64,000 nucleotides of DNA from Saprospiraceae bacterium (GTDB lineage: Bacteria > Bacteroidota > Bacteroidia > Chitinophagales > Saprospiraceae). The translations under genes were made by a program, and so were the position numbers. Every line of letters begins with the position of its first letter. Within the stretch, counting starts at the first letter, position 1. The DNA is taken from NCBI GenBank assembly GCA_041392805.1, contig JAWKLJ010000002.1:2619001-2683000 (forward strand), given 5' to 3'. This document shows positions 43,532-53,137 of the stretch, in pieces. A model generated the notes under the pieces. It saw only the letters and a program-made list of their open reading frames with translations. It had not been told where the DNA came from and made no database searches.

Positions 43532-46040
43532 TTTGAATGTATTTAAAATCAAAGGGCACGCCTTCGACTAGCGGTGTCTCTTGCGCGGTTGCAACGGGCC
43601 ATGTTTTACCATCTACCGTTATTTTTTCAATCGACTGGGGTAATCCATGCAAAATCAATCGGTAAGTCTTGCAACTCGGTTTATATTTGCCTGTTTGCTT
43701 CTGATAAATGTCAAGCATAGATGGGCTATCTGTTGTGGTTTTGAATTGGCAAAGTTTAAACTGATTCTTTTGATAGTCATATCCTTCTCCTTCATCAAGG
43801 TAACATTGACTATGCGCATTTCCATGATAAACCCTTAGTGTGATTTCCTCGATGGGCTTTTCTCCAGTATACTGCATGACTGGAAAATGAGGAATGATCG
43901 CTCCCGCCCTAACAAATAAGGGGATTTTATCTGCTTCAACCTTCTTGGTGTGCCTTTTTTTACCCGCATATTTTTTTCCTGTCCAATAATCAAGCCACTC
44001 ACCTTGGGGTAGGTAAGTCGTACTGCTTTTAATGCCTGGCTGCAAAACCGGAGAAACCAGGATATGATCGCCAAACAAGAACTCATGCTCACGTTTATAG
44101 GTTTGAGGATCATGTTGATCAACAAAAGAAAGCGATTTTAACATTGGTTGGCCATCCTGCACATGCTGGTAAAAGGTCGTATAAATATATGGAAGTAAAG
44201 CATAGCGGAATTCGATAGCCGTGCGAGCAAGGGAGGTATAAGGTTCTCCAAATGCCCAAGGCTCCTGATCCAATCTGTTCAATCGTTCTGCTTCTGCCAC
44301 CTGATCTGCCTCTGCTTCGGCTGCGCCATCCACATTATTGCCCATGGAATGAATGCGGTAGAATGGATGAAAAACAGCTAATTGCAACCACCTCACCAGC
44401 AATTCTCCCGTAGGGACACCCGCAAAACCACCAATATCCGTGCCTACAAATGAAAAACCAGACAAGCTAAGTCGTTGGCACTGAATATTGGCTAAGCGGA
44501 GATGCTCCCAATCTGAAAGGTTGTCTCCCGTCCAGACAGCAGCATAGCGTTGACCACCTGAAAAAGAGGCTCTTGTGACCAGAAATGGCCTCTTTTGGGG
44601 TTGCAATTGTTTCAACCCTTCATGCGAAGCCCTCGCCATTTGCTGACCATATATATTATGGGCTTTGGCGTGATCGGCACCCAAGCCATCCCAATCGTGT
44701 CTAACTTCATCAGGAAAGGTCAGACTATTTACCTTAAAGACAGCGGGCTCATTCATGTCATTCCAGAAACCACTAACCCCATCTTTTACATATAATTCTT
44801 TATAAAGTTGACCCCACCAATCGCGTACCTCAGGTTTAGTGTAGTCGGGCCAGACACACTCCGGAGGCCAAACCGGGCCCACCATGATATCTCCATTAAA
44901 CCGTCGGCAAAAAACATCTTTTTCCTTCCCCTCCTTATACACATGGTATGTTTCATCCACCCGAATCCCGGGATCAATCATTACCACTGTTTGAAAGCCT
45001 TCTTCTTTCAATTTTTTGATCATTTTTTTAGGCTTGGGAAAATGGGTTTTATCCCAAGTAAAACAGCGATATCCATCCATATAATCAATATCTAAATAGA
45101 TGGCATCACAGGGTATATTTTTAGCCCTAAAACTATGCGCGATATCCAATACTCTCTGCGTTGGAAAATAGCTCCAACGACATTGGTGAAAACCTAGACT
45201 CCAAATGGGCGGCAGTTCAGGCTTTCCAGTTATTTCCATGTATTGCCCCGCAACACTCGAAAGCGCAGGTCCATAAATGAAAAAATAGTCCATCTCGCCG
45301 CCTTTGACCTGAATGGAACATACTCCTTTATGCGAATGATCAAAATCAAAAAAACTGCGATGGCTGTTGTGGAGAAAAAAACCATACGCTTTGCCTTCAT
45401 TCAAACCATAATAAAAAGGGATACTTCGGTAAAGCGGATCCGAGGTTTTTCCATACCCAAAGGAATCCGAATTCCAATTTTGCAGTTTTTGCCCCTTTAA
45501 GTTAAGTGCACAGCTTTTGTCGCCCAATCCGAAGTATTGTGCTGTTTGGGGAGATACTTTTTCTATTTTCACCCATTCAACCCCTTTTAGTAGTGTTGAC
45601 CTGGAAGAAAACGGGTGTTTATCTGCACTCAAAAGCGTACCATCAAGTGCATCATAAAGCTGTACTTGGAGGTCTGATGCTGAAACGGTACACTTCAATT
45701 TAGCCGTTTTTATGATATAGGAGCCTTTCTTTTCTTTGAAACGAACAGCCACTTTTTGACCATTGAAATCAGGGGCTAAGGCATAAGAGAAATCTGGCTC
45801 GAAATCACCCTGTATAGCATATCTAAACCGAATAATGCTAGGCGAGTAAACCCTCACCTGAAGTTTAATGCCACTTTTAGTCGTAAATATAAACTGCCGC
45901 TTGCCGGCCTGCACAACATTGACTTCGTTAGCGTGTACGAGGTAGTAGACATCGGGATATCTATTGGTTCCGCTGGTCAATTCATTCGCTACCGCTTCGG
46001 TGGCTGGGAGGCTCACCTTTTTGCTTTTTTTTGCACACAT
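43518..46040 (-). CDS. Glycoside hydrolase family 31 protein, alpha-glucosidase-like
   Basis: An 840-residue GH31 enzyme. The N-terminal beta-sandwich is followed by a (beta/alpha)8 barrel with DAIYLDIDYMDGYRCFTWD (about residue 315), the nucleophile aspartate in GFWNDMNEPAVF near residue 427 and the acid/base aspartate region FVGTDIGGFAG near 533, then C-terminal beta domains (ILVSPVLQPG, IPLFVRAGAIIP). GH31 members hydrolyse alpha-1,4 or alpha-1,6 glucosides or xylosides. There is no signal peptide (N-terminus CAKKSKKVSLP), so it probably acts in the cytosol. Divergent from a PfkB sugar kinase, which may act in the same sugar pathway. Confidence 0.92.
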   Translation of the reverse strand: MCAKKSKKVSLPATEAVANELTSGTNRYPDVYYLVHANEVNVVQAGKRQFIFTTKSGIKLQVRVYSPSIIRFRYAIQGDFEPDFSYALAPDFNGQKVAVRFKEKKGSYIIKTAKLKCTVSASDLQVQLYDALDGTLLSADKHPFSSRSTLLKGVEWVKIEKVSPQTAQYFGLGDKSCALNLKGQKLQNWNSDSFGYGKTSDPLYRSIPFYYGLNEGKAYGFFLHNSHRSFFDFDHSHKGVCSIQVKGGEMDYFFIYGPALSSVAGQYMEITGKPELPPIWSLGFHQCRWSYFPTQRVLDIAHSFRAKNIPCDAIYLDIDYMDGYRCFTWDKTHFPKPKKMIKKLKEEGFQTVVMIDPGIRVDETYHVYKEGKEKDVFCRRFNGDIMVGPVWPPECVWPDYTKPEVRDWWGQLYKELYVKDGVSGFWNDMNEPAVFKVNSLTFPDEVRHDWDGLGADHAKAHNIYGQQMARASHEGLKQLQPQKRPFLVTRASFSGGQRYAAVWTGDNLSDWEHLRLANIQCQRLSLSGFSFVGTDIGGFAGVPTGELLVRWLQLAVFHPFYRIHSMGNNVDGAAEAEADQVAEAERLNRLDQEPWAFGEPYTSLARTAIEFRYALLPYIYTTFYQHVQDGQPMLKSLSFVDQHDPQTYKREHEFLFGDHILVSPVLQPGIKSSTTYLPQGEWLDYWTGKKYAGKKRHTKKVEADKIPLFVRAGAIIPHFPVMQYTGEKPIEEITLRVYHGNAHSQCYLDEGEGYDYQKNQFKLCQFKTTTDSPSMLDIYQKQTGKYKPSCKTYRLILHGLPQSIEKITVDGKTWPVATAQETPLVEGVPFDFKYIQISCR

Positions 46041-46206
46041 AAATAATGGTCTTTGTTATAAAGGTAGCAATTGAATAGAAATGAGCAAATGAAATTTCTT
46101 AGATCATTAAAATTTGGATAAATTCGCGCTGCTGATGTAATACTTCAATAAAAAATGGTTCGTGGCTTGTCTTGGGAAAGTTAAAGTTTTATACTTCCCT
46201 GCCAGT

Positions 46207-47193
46207 ATGAGAACCAGCAAGCTGGATTTATTTATGAATAAAATAGCAAATTCCAGGCGACATCGGCGGTTTGATATTATTTCAGTAGGTGAGTTATTGG
46301 TTGACTTTATTAGTAAAGATTTTGCCAATAGCTTGTATGAAGCAAAGGACTTTAAGCGACTACAAGGAGGAAGCCCTGCTAATCTATCCATGAATATGGC
46401 CAGATTGGGTAATACAGTTAAGTTGATAGCTACTGTAGGACAGGACGATATGGGCCAATATTTATTGAATTGTGTGGAATCACTGGCTGTAGATTGTACT
46501 CATCTGGCCCGTATAGATACCCCAACATCTTTAATCCTCATTACTCGCTCCAAGGAAGTCTCTAATTTCGAAGCCTATAGAGCCGCTGATTGCCATATTA
46601 CTGAGGACCAACTTTCAGAGAGCCATTTGAGCGAGTGTAGCCTCTTTCACACTACCTGCTTTGCTTTGAGTAAAGCTCCTGCTCAACAAGCCATTTTGAA
46701 AGGGGCAACCTTTGTAGCAAAAACAGGGGGGCAACTGTCTATAGATGCCAACTACGCGCAGAAAATCTGGCCAAATCAGGAAGAAGCGCAATCCATTGTT
46801 GCTCAATATTGTAGCTTGGGCGCTTTGGTCAAGGTAAGTGAGGTGGATTGGCAACGATTGTATAATGATCAATTTGACCACCCTGAAACAGCCGCTGCGC
46901 ATTTCCTGGGAATGGGTGCTCAGGAGGTTTGTATTACCCTTGGCGGTGAAGGTTGTTTTGTTGCTAGTCAGGCGGAATCTTATTTTTTGCCTGCCCGAAA
47001 AATTGAAGTAAAAGATTCGACAGGAGCCGGGGATGCCTTCTGGGCGGGTTATCTAACGGCCTGGCTGGATGGAAGCACCCTCTTGGATCGGGCCATAGCA
47101 GGCAGAAAGATGGCAGAATTAAAATTGACTTGCTTCGGAGCCTTGCCTGCACAAGTGGCTAGACAAGAAATCTATCAAGATTTAATGACGTAA
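46207..47193 (+). CDS. PfkB family carbohydrate kinase
   Basis: About 328 residues from the ATG at 46207; GTG 46162 and ATG 46234 are alternatives, and the conserved part begins RFDIISVGELLVDF. Family signs are LQGGSPANLSMNMARLGNTV near the N-terminus for substrate binding, LATVGQDDMGQYL-like residues after it, and the C-terminal signature DSTGAGDAFWAGYL (anion hole GAGD with the catalytic aspartate near residue 277). Fructokinase or 2-keto-3-deoxygluconate kinase are the likeliest activities; the exact sugar is uncertain. A hairpin terminator follows. The GH31 gene across the divergent gap may supply its substrate. Confidence 0.85.
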   Translation: MRTSKLDLFMNKIANSRRHRRFDIISVGELLVDFISKDFANSLYEAKDFKRLQGGSPANLSMNMARLGNTVKLIATVGQDDMGQYLLNCVESLAVDCTHLARIDTPTSLILITRSKEVSNFEAYRAADCHITEDQLSESHLSECSLFHTTCFALSKAPAQQAILKGATFVAKTGGQLSIDANYAQKIWPNQEEAQSIVAQYCSLGALVKVSEVDWQRLYNDQFDHPETAAAHFLGMGAQEVCITLGGEGCFVASQAESYFLPARKIEVKDSTGAGDAFWAGYLTAWLDGSTLLDRAIAGRKMAELKLTCFGALPAQVARQEIYQDLMT

Positions 47194-47223
47194 GTGATAA
47201 ATTTTATTAGAGAACCAAAATAA

Positions 47224-47258
47224 AAAGGTGGCCATCTCGCTAGAAAATGGCCACCTTT
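47224..47258. terminator. Bidirectional hairpin between kinase and LysM gene
   Basis: AAAGGTGGCCAT (47224-47235) pairs exactly with ATGGCCACCTTT (47247-47258) around an 11-base loop, between convergent genes. Confidence 0.7.
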
Positions 47259-47277
47259 CTATTAGTACCTGATAAGG

Positions 47278-49215
47278 TTACTCTACATAAAGTTTTTGGG
47301 TAGGAATAATAATCTCACCTACCTCTAAATTATTCAAAGCTCGAAGTCTTTCTGGTGTAATACTATATAATCGAGCAATTTGGAAAATATTTTCTCCCTC
47401 TTGCACCACATGAATTTTTTTGTTGGAAACAGGTGCTTTTGAATTATAATCAAGCCCTTTTAGTGCATTATCATTGTTTCCAGCGGTTATGGGAGAATAG
47501 GTATCAAAACTATTTGGAATAATCGCATCGTATGGAGAAGCCTGCCTGCCACTGGATGGGTTTTGTTCCGTATTATACAAGGAGTTGCTATTATTTCCGG
47601 TACCCTTAGGTGTATACAGGGGCGAAGGAGAACTTGTATTGCCTCCTGGCGTACTGTATATAAATTGATTGTTATCCGTATTAGCAGGTTTATTGAAATC
47701 CGCATTGCTACTCACCGTAATAGGCGTATCACTATAATTGACAGGAAAAGAGCGTTGATCGATTGAGCTGTTGTTGTCATTCCTGGTTTCATCAACAAAA
47801 TTAAATTCCTGAGGAGTATCAACTGTATTGACGGTATTATTATTCATTGGAGGACAGTTACAATCTGAGGTTTTTAAGGTTTGGCCAATTTTAATGAATT
47901 CGGCATTGCCCATATCATTGATCTCCCTAAATTTACGCTCCGTATAACCAAACCTCATGGCCAAAGAAGCCACTGTGTCCCCAGGTTTCACCACATAGGT
48001 GTTTTCACTTACCCCACGCGAAGTAAGGGTGTTTTCTGTTGGAACATAAGTGGTATTATATGGGGCAGGGAAATAAGGAGGGTTTGTAACAACCTCATTA
48101 GCATCAGCAATGGTATTTTTACTTGTCCCTGCCTCTGTTCCTTTCCCGGTTCCAACCTGCAGCTGACTGCCTGTTTTGATTAAATTTGAGTTTAGCCCAT
48201 TCCAATTTTTTACCTGGTCAACGCTAACGCCATACATTTTTGAAATGCGGTATAAGGTTTCTCCTTTTTGGACCACATGATATTGAACAGCAGCGGTGGT
48301 GGTTACAGGAGAAGCGGACCTGCTAATCGTATTATTATTACTAGCAGTAGGTATAGTACTGTTATTTGGTAGCCGGTTGGCAGGCTGAACCTGTCCGTTC
48401 TTATTCGTCATGTCATATCCAATTGGACCAACAGGCGTAACCTCAGATTCGCTAGGTTGCCCAGGTGTCGATTTGGCTATAACATTATTGGGGAGTGATT
48501 CCTCACACTTCTCTTTTAAATAATCCTCAAAGGTATCGTCATTAACGGATGTTAGGCGCATGGTGTTAGTCAGAGCTTGATCTAAAGTTAGCCCCTCCCT
48601 GATTTCAATTACACCTACTTCCGGAATCAAAACCAAATCAGTATAGGGTGTCCTGCTTCCTTGGGCAATTTGGCGAAAGACATAAGCACCCGTGCATTCT
48701 TGTTCCAACCTGCCCTCAAAGAATACATCAGCATTCGCTACCGTCGAAATATTTTCACCAATTGATCCTTCCTTGGTATTAAATTCAAATTGATATTTTG
48801 GTGATTTCACCGAAATAATATCGTTTTTAATACTAAAATAACTGGCGAAATTGATGGGAGACACCGTATATTTTCGGTTACTCTTCGGAACGACCAAAAA
48901 CACTTCATCTACCCGGCTATTGATCTTCTGAACCATAGAAAGATTAAAAATTCCATCGTTGCATCCAATGGTAGGCGTGGGAATTTTTGTTGTCGTATTT
49001 TTACTTTCTTCTCCAATTTCGAGTATCACCTTTTCGCCGTCCCCAACATTTATTTGGTAAGCGACAAATAAGTCCGCACTTTTGTTGGGAGAACTGTATT
49101 CAAGCCTTTCCATACAATCCTCGTTGAAGAGGATGAACATTCGGGCTGCTTGTAAATAAAACGGGATGATGGCAATTGCCAGTAATAGCATTAGCCGATT
49201 AAAGTTAAAATTCAT
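47278..49215 (-). CDS. LysM domain protein, probably exported
   Basis: About 645 residues from the ATG at 49215 (an in-frame TTG lies 9 bp upstream). An N-terminal hydrophobic segment (LMLLLAIAIIPFYLQAARMF) suits a signal peptide. A roughly 200-residue folded domain follows, then a low-complexity Asn/Thr/Pro-rich region with three LysM modules: YHVVQKGETLYRISKMYGVS, TYVVKPGDTVASLAMRFGYT and, at the very C-terminus, IHVVQEGENIFQIARLYSIT. LysM binds glycan chains of peptidoglycan. No catalytic domain is visible, so it is a wall-binding structural or anchoring protein. Alone in its unit; function unknown. Confidence 0.82.
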   Translation of the reverse strand: MNFNFNRLMLLLAIAIIPFYLQAARMFILFNEDCMERLEYSSPNKSADLFVAYQINVGDGEKVILEIGEESKNTTTKIPTPTIGCNDGIFNLSMVQKINSRVDEVFLVVPKSNRKYTVSPINFASYFSIKNDIISVKSPKYQFEFNTKEGSIGENISTVANADVFFEGRLEQECTGAYVFRQIAQGSRTPYTDLVLIPEVGVIEIREGLTLDQALTNTMRLTSVNDDTFEDYLKEKCEESLPNNVIAKSTPGQPSESEVTPVGPIGYDMTNKNGQVQPANRLPNNSTIPTASNNNTISRSASPVTTTAAVQYHVVQKGETLYRISKMYGVSVDQVKNWNGLNSNLIKTGSQLQVGTGKGTEAGTSKNTIADANEVVTNPPYFPAPYNTTYVPTENTLTSRGVSENTYVVKPGDTVASLAMRFGYTERKFREINDMGNAEFIKIGQTLKTSDCNCPPMNNNTVNTVDTPQEFNFVDETRNDNNSSIDQRSFPVNYSDTPITVSSNADFNKPANTDNNQFIYSTPGGNTSSPSPLYTPKGTGNNSNSLYNTEQNPSSGRQASPYDAIIPNSFDTYSPITAGNNDNALKGLDYNSKAPVSNKKIHVVQEGENIFQIARLYSITPERLRALNNLEVGEIIIPTQKLYVE

Positions 49216-49433
49216 AGTAAGCAAGTTAGATTAAGCTGAAATTTGCTCAAAATGTGAAAGTTTATTTGGCGGTAAGGTACATGAAATCAATTACTTATAC
49301 AAGTCTATTATTGAAAAGTATAAACAAAACGAGCGAAGAGTGCTAAATGTTGTTGTTTCGTTAATTTATTTTTTCTGGAATGACATCCTGTAAATAAAGG
49401 TAACGGTAGGAGTGCTTTAGGATTTGGAAGACT

Positions 49434-50087
49434 TTATTTAGGTAGAGGACTTTCTACAATGCCTCTGTTTATGGCATACATCACCAACTCTGAAGAAGAG
49501 CTTATCTGTAATTTCCGCATTATTTTTTTTCGATGGGTATAAATCGTATGTGTACTTAGGTTGAGCTCATTGCCAATTTCTTTGGCAATTAATCCTTTGG
49601 CAATTAGCCGCACGATCTCTATTTCCCTAGGACTTAGTGGCGTAGTCAATGCCGCCTCTGGTCGTGCAAATGATTTTTCTAATAAATAGTCTAAAATCCG
49701 GGTGCAAAAGAATTTTTCTCCTTTGCCCAAGGCGCGAAAAGCGTCCATGATTTCCACCTCATCACAGGTTTTGGTTAGAAAGCTGCTGACTCCCCATTCC
49801 AACACCTGATAAATGTTGCCTTTATTGTTATCTGCCGTGATAATCATTATCCTGGTATCAGGACTTTGCTTTTTTATCTTGGACACTGTGGATGGGGTGA
49901 AATATTGGGGTTGGTTGTAATCCAATACGACAATATCCGGGGCTTTTGTTTTTAGTTGATGCAACAACTGTTTCTCATTCATAGCCTCACTGACAATAGA
50001 TAATTTATCTTGCTCAGCGAGCAAAGACTTAAGTCCTATTCTTGTTAAATGCTCAGGGTCTGCTACAATAATATGAGTGGACGGCAT
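49434..50087 (-). CDS. NarL/FixJ-type response regulator
   Basis: A 217-residue two-component regulator. The receiver domain (residues 1-125) has the phospho-acceptor aspartate in DIVVLDYNQPQY (Asp 56), an acidic pair near residue 10-12 and the conserved lysine in SSFLTKTCDEVE. The C-terminal LuxR-type helix-turn-helix (about 150-210) shows LSPREIEIVRLIAKGLIAKE and LSTHTIYTHRKKIMRKL. No histidine kinase gene is adjacent, so it is an orphan in this window, and its targets are unknown. A TACATTTG box lies 26 bp before its start. Confidence 0.92.
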   Translation of the reverse strand: MPSTHIIVADPEHLTRIGLKSLLAEQDKLSIVSEAMNEKQLLHQLKTKAPDIVVLDYNQPQYFTPSTVSKIKKQSPDTRIMIITADNNKGNIYQVLEWGVSSFLTKTCDEVEIMDAFRALGKGEKFFCTRILDYLLEKSFARPEAALTTPLSPREIEIVRLIAKGLIAKEIGNELNLSTHTIYTHRKKIMRKLQISSSSELVMYAINRGIVESPLPK

Positions 50088-50112
50088 CTTTTGTTATTTT
50101 TCTAGTTTGGCA

Positions 50113-50145
50113 CAAATGTACAAAATTTATTTAGACTGAATACAA
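50113..50145 (-). promoter_or_regulatory. Promoter before the response regulator
   Basis: On the minus strand: TTG at 50145-50143, a 22-base spacer and TACATTTG at 50120-50113. The ATG lies 26 bp downstream. Confidence 0.5.
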
Positions 50146-50151
50146 ATAAGA

Positions 50152-50760
50152 TTAGAGGTTCCCTTGGATTTTTTTTCGTTTCTCCATCAAAATGAAAAGC
50201 TCATTGCCTAGCCTTGGTTTTATGGATTGTGGGCTTAATGCCATTTGATTAATGTGGAAATGGTTTTGAAAAAGCGCTTGGTATATTGCTGCGTTTCCAC
50301 CAAATGGAGGGCCTTCCCCAGGGAAAATGCTAGCAAATAATAGGCCTACTAAACTTCCGCCTGGATGCAGGAGTTCATGAACCTTCTCTACGTAGGCGGG
50401 CCTGTCCGATGGAGATAAAGCACAAAAAAATGTCTGCTCTACTACAAGGTCAACCTTTAAATCTAATTGAAAAAAATCGCCTATAATGATATGATCCTTA
50501 GGGAAATCAGGAGCAACCGTTTCAAGGTGATGGAAAGCACTGGCAGCCCAATCACAAACATAGACCTCCTTGAACCCTTGTTGGTGCAGGTAAATGGCTT
50601 CATGCGCTTTTCCGGCCCCTGGAATTAGAATGACTTGGTGCTTGTCTTCCAATTGATCAAAGTAATCCTTTAATGGCCTTGAAATAGAGCCAATATCCCA
50701 AGGGGTATCGGTATGCAGGTACCGGTTTTCCCAATAGTCAGCAGTGAGTTTTTTATTCAT
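50152..50760 (-). CDS. TPMT-like SAM-dependent methyltransferase
   Basis: A 202-residue class I methyltransferase of the thiopurine S-methyltransferase group. Seen: YWENRYLHTDTPWDIGSISR at the N-terminus, the SAM loop VILIPGAGKAHEAIYLHQQG, VYVCDWAASAFHHLE, GDFFQLDLKVDLVVEQTFFC and a late strand HPGGSLVGLLFASIFPGEGP with PPFGGN. Prokaryotic TPMT-like enzymes can methylate thiols, selenium or tellurium compounds; the substrate here is unknown. It follows the DUF4230 gene by 3 bp and is probably co-transcribed with it. Confidence 0.83.
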   Translation of the reverse strand: MNKKLTADYWENRYLHTDTPWDIGSISRPLKDYFDQLEDKHQVILIPGAGKAHEAIYLHQQGFKEVYVCDWAASAFHHLETVAPDFPKDHIIIGDFFQLDLKVDLVVEQTFFCALSPSDRPAYVEKVHELLHPGGSLVGLLFASIFPGEGPPFGGNAAIYQALFQNHFHINQMALSPQSIKPRLGNELFILMEKRKKIQGNL

Positions 50761-50763
50761 TTT

Positions 50764-51939
50764 TTATGATAAACCTGAATTACCTTCGTCAGCCTTCCGG
50801 AACCTAACGCGCAATTGGTATTTATTGTTCATGGCACCAATCAATGGGGCGAACATAGTATTCATAATATCTATAGCTTGATTCTTGGCTTTTTCCATGA
50901 TATCGCTTTCCTGGGCATCCGTTCTAAATTCCTCCCGCAATAGGTTGAAGCTTTCATTTAGGTTGATTTCTTCTACTTCTCTAAGCCATCCAATATCCAG
51001 TTTTTCGATTTTAGGATAGACTTCATGCGATAAAATGACAGGCTCCGATAGGGTGACCGTTACAATCCCATTTTTGGCATTAAGGTCGATACTGAAATAA
51101 TCTTGTAACCTAAATCCAACCTTGAGAATACTGATGGCCGTAATTTCAATGTCAGAGGAAGAAACCGAAAACCCCCAGATTTTAGATTGTAACTGTTTAT
51201 TGATTCCCTTTTTGTCTTGGACCTCCATGGTGGCCAACTCCGCTATGGTCTTTTGAATCTTTTCCTGCAACAATCCCTTGGATTTTGCAAAATCTTCAAT
51301 GGCTGCTCGCTCTTCCATCTGTTTAACAAATGGCTGTAGGGCTTCCGAAAGGGCAATGCCACAAGGCGTATTTACATTCATCCCTTTGGCAAGAAAGGCA
51401 CCATCTTTGGTTGGCACCACCGTGGAAATAATCAAATTGACAATGGAACAGGTATATTTTGAGGCTACTTGATAAATCACCTCAATCGCATTGGAGGATT
51501 GATTGTCATACCAGGTTTGGTATAGCGCGGAGGTGGTGTCGCTTAAAGCAAGAAAATCCCGGTAATACATATCCCTAAGATAGGCATGTTGCTTTTCATA
51601 TTCTTTCACAGCCATGTCTTTTTGGGCGTCACTTAATCCCATCCGATTGCTGACATGTGCTAAAATAGAAGTGTTCAAATCATACACCAATTCATTAAAC
51701 TCTCGTTTGTATCGCTGCGGATTGGTCAAAATGGCTAAAGCATCGTCAGGATCAATATTTATTTTGAAATCGGAAGGCAAATACTTTACTTCAAATTCAA
51801 CCGGGATATCTGTATAGCCTGGCGGGTTGACATCCCGGTATTTGTACCAGACCAAGGCAGTAAATCCTACAATTAAGATGACGACCATCCATCGACCTAA
51901 ACTTAGCCGTGAGGCGGGTGAACTAGATCCTTCTGACAT
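50764..51939 (-). CDS. DUF4230 domain-containing membrane protein
   Basis: About 391 residues from the ATG at 51939 (a TTG at 51981 would add 14). One membrane helix near the N-terminus (GRWMVVILIVGFTALVWYKY) is followed by a soluble region with a helical, charged middle part (about 190-260) and a C-terminal DUF4230 domain: SSDIEITAISILKVGFRLQD, IVTVTLSEPVILSHEVYPKI and LDIGWLREVEEINLNESFN. DUF4230 proteins are anchored in the cytoplasmic membrane and have no known function. A 9-3-9 palindrome lies 59 bp upstream of the ATG. The TPMT-like gene follows 3 bp after the stop. Confidence 0.78.
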   Translation of the reverse strand: MSEGSSSPASRLSLGRWMVVILIVGFTALVWYKYRDVNPPGYTDIPVEFEVKYLPSDFKINIDPDDALAILTNPQRYKREFNELVYDLNTSILAHVSNRMGLSDAQKDMAVKEYEKQHAYLRDMYYRDFLALSDTTSALYQTWYDNQSSNAIEVIYQVASKYTCSIVNLIISTVVPTKDGAFLAKGMNVNTPCGIALSEALQPFVKQMEERAAIEDFAKSKGLLQEKIQKTIAELATMEVQDKKGINKQLQSKIWGFSVSSSDIEITAISILKVGFRLQDYFSIDLNAKNGIVTVTLSEPVILSHEVYPKIEKLDIGWLREVEEINLNESFNLLREEFRTDAQESDIMEKAKNQAIDIMNTMFAPLIGAMNNKYQLRVRFRKADEGNSGLS

Positions 51940-51997
51940 GTAACTGTTTTTTTGTAGTGTTATAAAATAAGACCCTCTCAATGCTTCCTCGGCAGCG

Positions 51998-52018
51998 TAA
52001 CGAATACATTATTCGTTA
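51998..52018. promoter_or_regulatory. 9-3-9 palindrome upstream of the DUF4230 gene
   Basis: TAACGAATA and TATTCGTTA are exact complements separated by CAT, the layout of a dimeric regulator site. It lies in the divergent DUF4230/folP region. The gene-free stretch 51940-52294 holds this site, an intrinsic terminator and the folP -7 box. Confidence 0.4.
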
Positions 52019-52126
52019 TATAATTGTATTTATGTATAAATGCTGCTTTATTATACGATAAAATAACATTTTTGAATTAAAAAAATATTGCATATATCCA
52101 AAAGGATGAAGGTTAGTTGATCTTTG

Positions 52127-52159
52127 AAAAGTCATTGCTACGGCAATGACTTTTTTTTT
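52127..52159 (+). terminator. Strong intrinsic terminator between divergent genes
   Basis: AAAAGTCATTGC (52127-52138) pairs perfectly with GCAATGACTTTT (52143-52154) around TACG, followed by a nine-T run. No gene precedes it on the plus strand, since the DUF4230 gene reads the other way; it may end a small RNA. Confidence 0.75.
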
Positions 52160-52239
52160 CTAAATGTAGTGTTTCAACTGCTAATCCGCTATATTAGACG
52201 GTGAAATATTTTTTAGTATCGTAGCCGATGGCAAATAAA

Positions 52240-52247
52240 TAAGTTTG
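52240..52247 (+). promoter_or_regulatory. -7 box before folP
   Basis: TAAGTTTG matches TAnnTTTG, 47 bp before the folP ATG and after the orphan terminator. Confidence 0.4.
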
Positions 52248-52294
52248 ACAATATCCCTAGCCTTACCTAACTTTACCTGTTCTAAGGGTAAAGA

Positions 52295-53137
52295 ATGATA
52301 GATACACAGCTTACGCTTAATTGCAATGGACAATTATTGGTTCTTCACCAAGCCAAGGTGATGGGGATTCTTAACATCACGCCAGACTCCTTTTATGCAG
52401 CTAGTCGGGCAAACAACTTGGGTGAAAGCTTAGAAAGAGCAGAACAAATGTTGAGCGAAGGTGCCACCTTGTTGGATGTAGGAGGGATGTCTTCCAGGCC
52501 CGGTGCAACAGTTATCTCTTCCGAAGAAGAAACTAGGCGCGTTGTCCCCATTGTTTCAGCAATCAAAAAACACTTTCCTGAAGCTATTATTTCTGTAGAT
52601 ACCGTACACAGCCAGGTTGCTAAAGCTTGCGTCGAGGTAGGAGCCGGTATCGTAAACGATATTTCAGCAGGTCGATTGGATCCACTCATGTATCCTACCA
52701 TAGCTGAATTGCAAGTCCCATATGTGTTAATGCATATGAAAGGAGAACCTCATAGCATGCAGGATCATCCAGTTTACACGGACGTTGTGCAGGAAGTAAT
52801 GGATTTTTTTATCGAAGAAACTGGAAAATTGAGGGCACTTGGTATAATTGATATTATTATCGATCCAGGGTTTGGATTTGGAAAGACCCTGGAACATAAT
52901 TATACCCTTCTCAAAAATTTGCACCTTTTTCAAATCATGGGTAGGCCTGTCTTAACTGGATTATCCAGAAAATCAATGATTTATAACCTTCTTAATACCA
53001 AACCAGACGAAGCCTTAACCGGTACGACTGCTTTGCACATGGTAGCCCTTCAACAAGGGAGTAAAATATTGCGGACCCACGATGTGAAGCCGGCAATCGA
53101 AGTTATCAAGTTATGGAACCAATTGGAAAACCCTTAG
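52295..53137 (+). CDS. folP: Dihydropteroate synthase
   Basis: A 280-residue TIM-barrel enzyme that joins 6-hydroxymethyl-dihydropterin pyrophosphate and p-aminobenzoate to dihydropteroate in folate synthesis; it is the sulfonamide target. Seen: VMGILNITPDSFY, LLDVGGMSSRPGA, ISVDTVHSQVAKA, AGIVNDISAGRLD, VLMHMKGEPHSMQ and DIIIDPGFGFGKTLEHN. Length is canonical. The next gene overlaps its 3' end by 25 bp, so folP, the membrane protein and the YheT-like gene form an operon behind the TAAGTTTG box. Confidence 0.95.
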   Translation: MIDTQLTLNCNGQLLVLHQAKVMGILNITPDSFYAASRANNLGESLERAEQMLSEGATLLDVGGMSSRPGATVISSEEETRRVVPIVSAIKKHFPEAIISVDTVHSQVAKACVEVGAGIVNDISAGRLDPLMYPTIAELQVPYVLMHMKGEPHSMQDHPVYTDVVQEVMDFFIEETGKLRALGIIDIIIDPGFGFGKTLEHNYTLLKNLHLFQIMGRPVLTGLSRKSMIYNLLNTKPDEALTGTTALHMVALQQGSKILRTHDVKPAIEVIKLWNQLENP

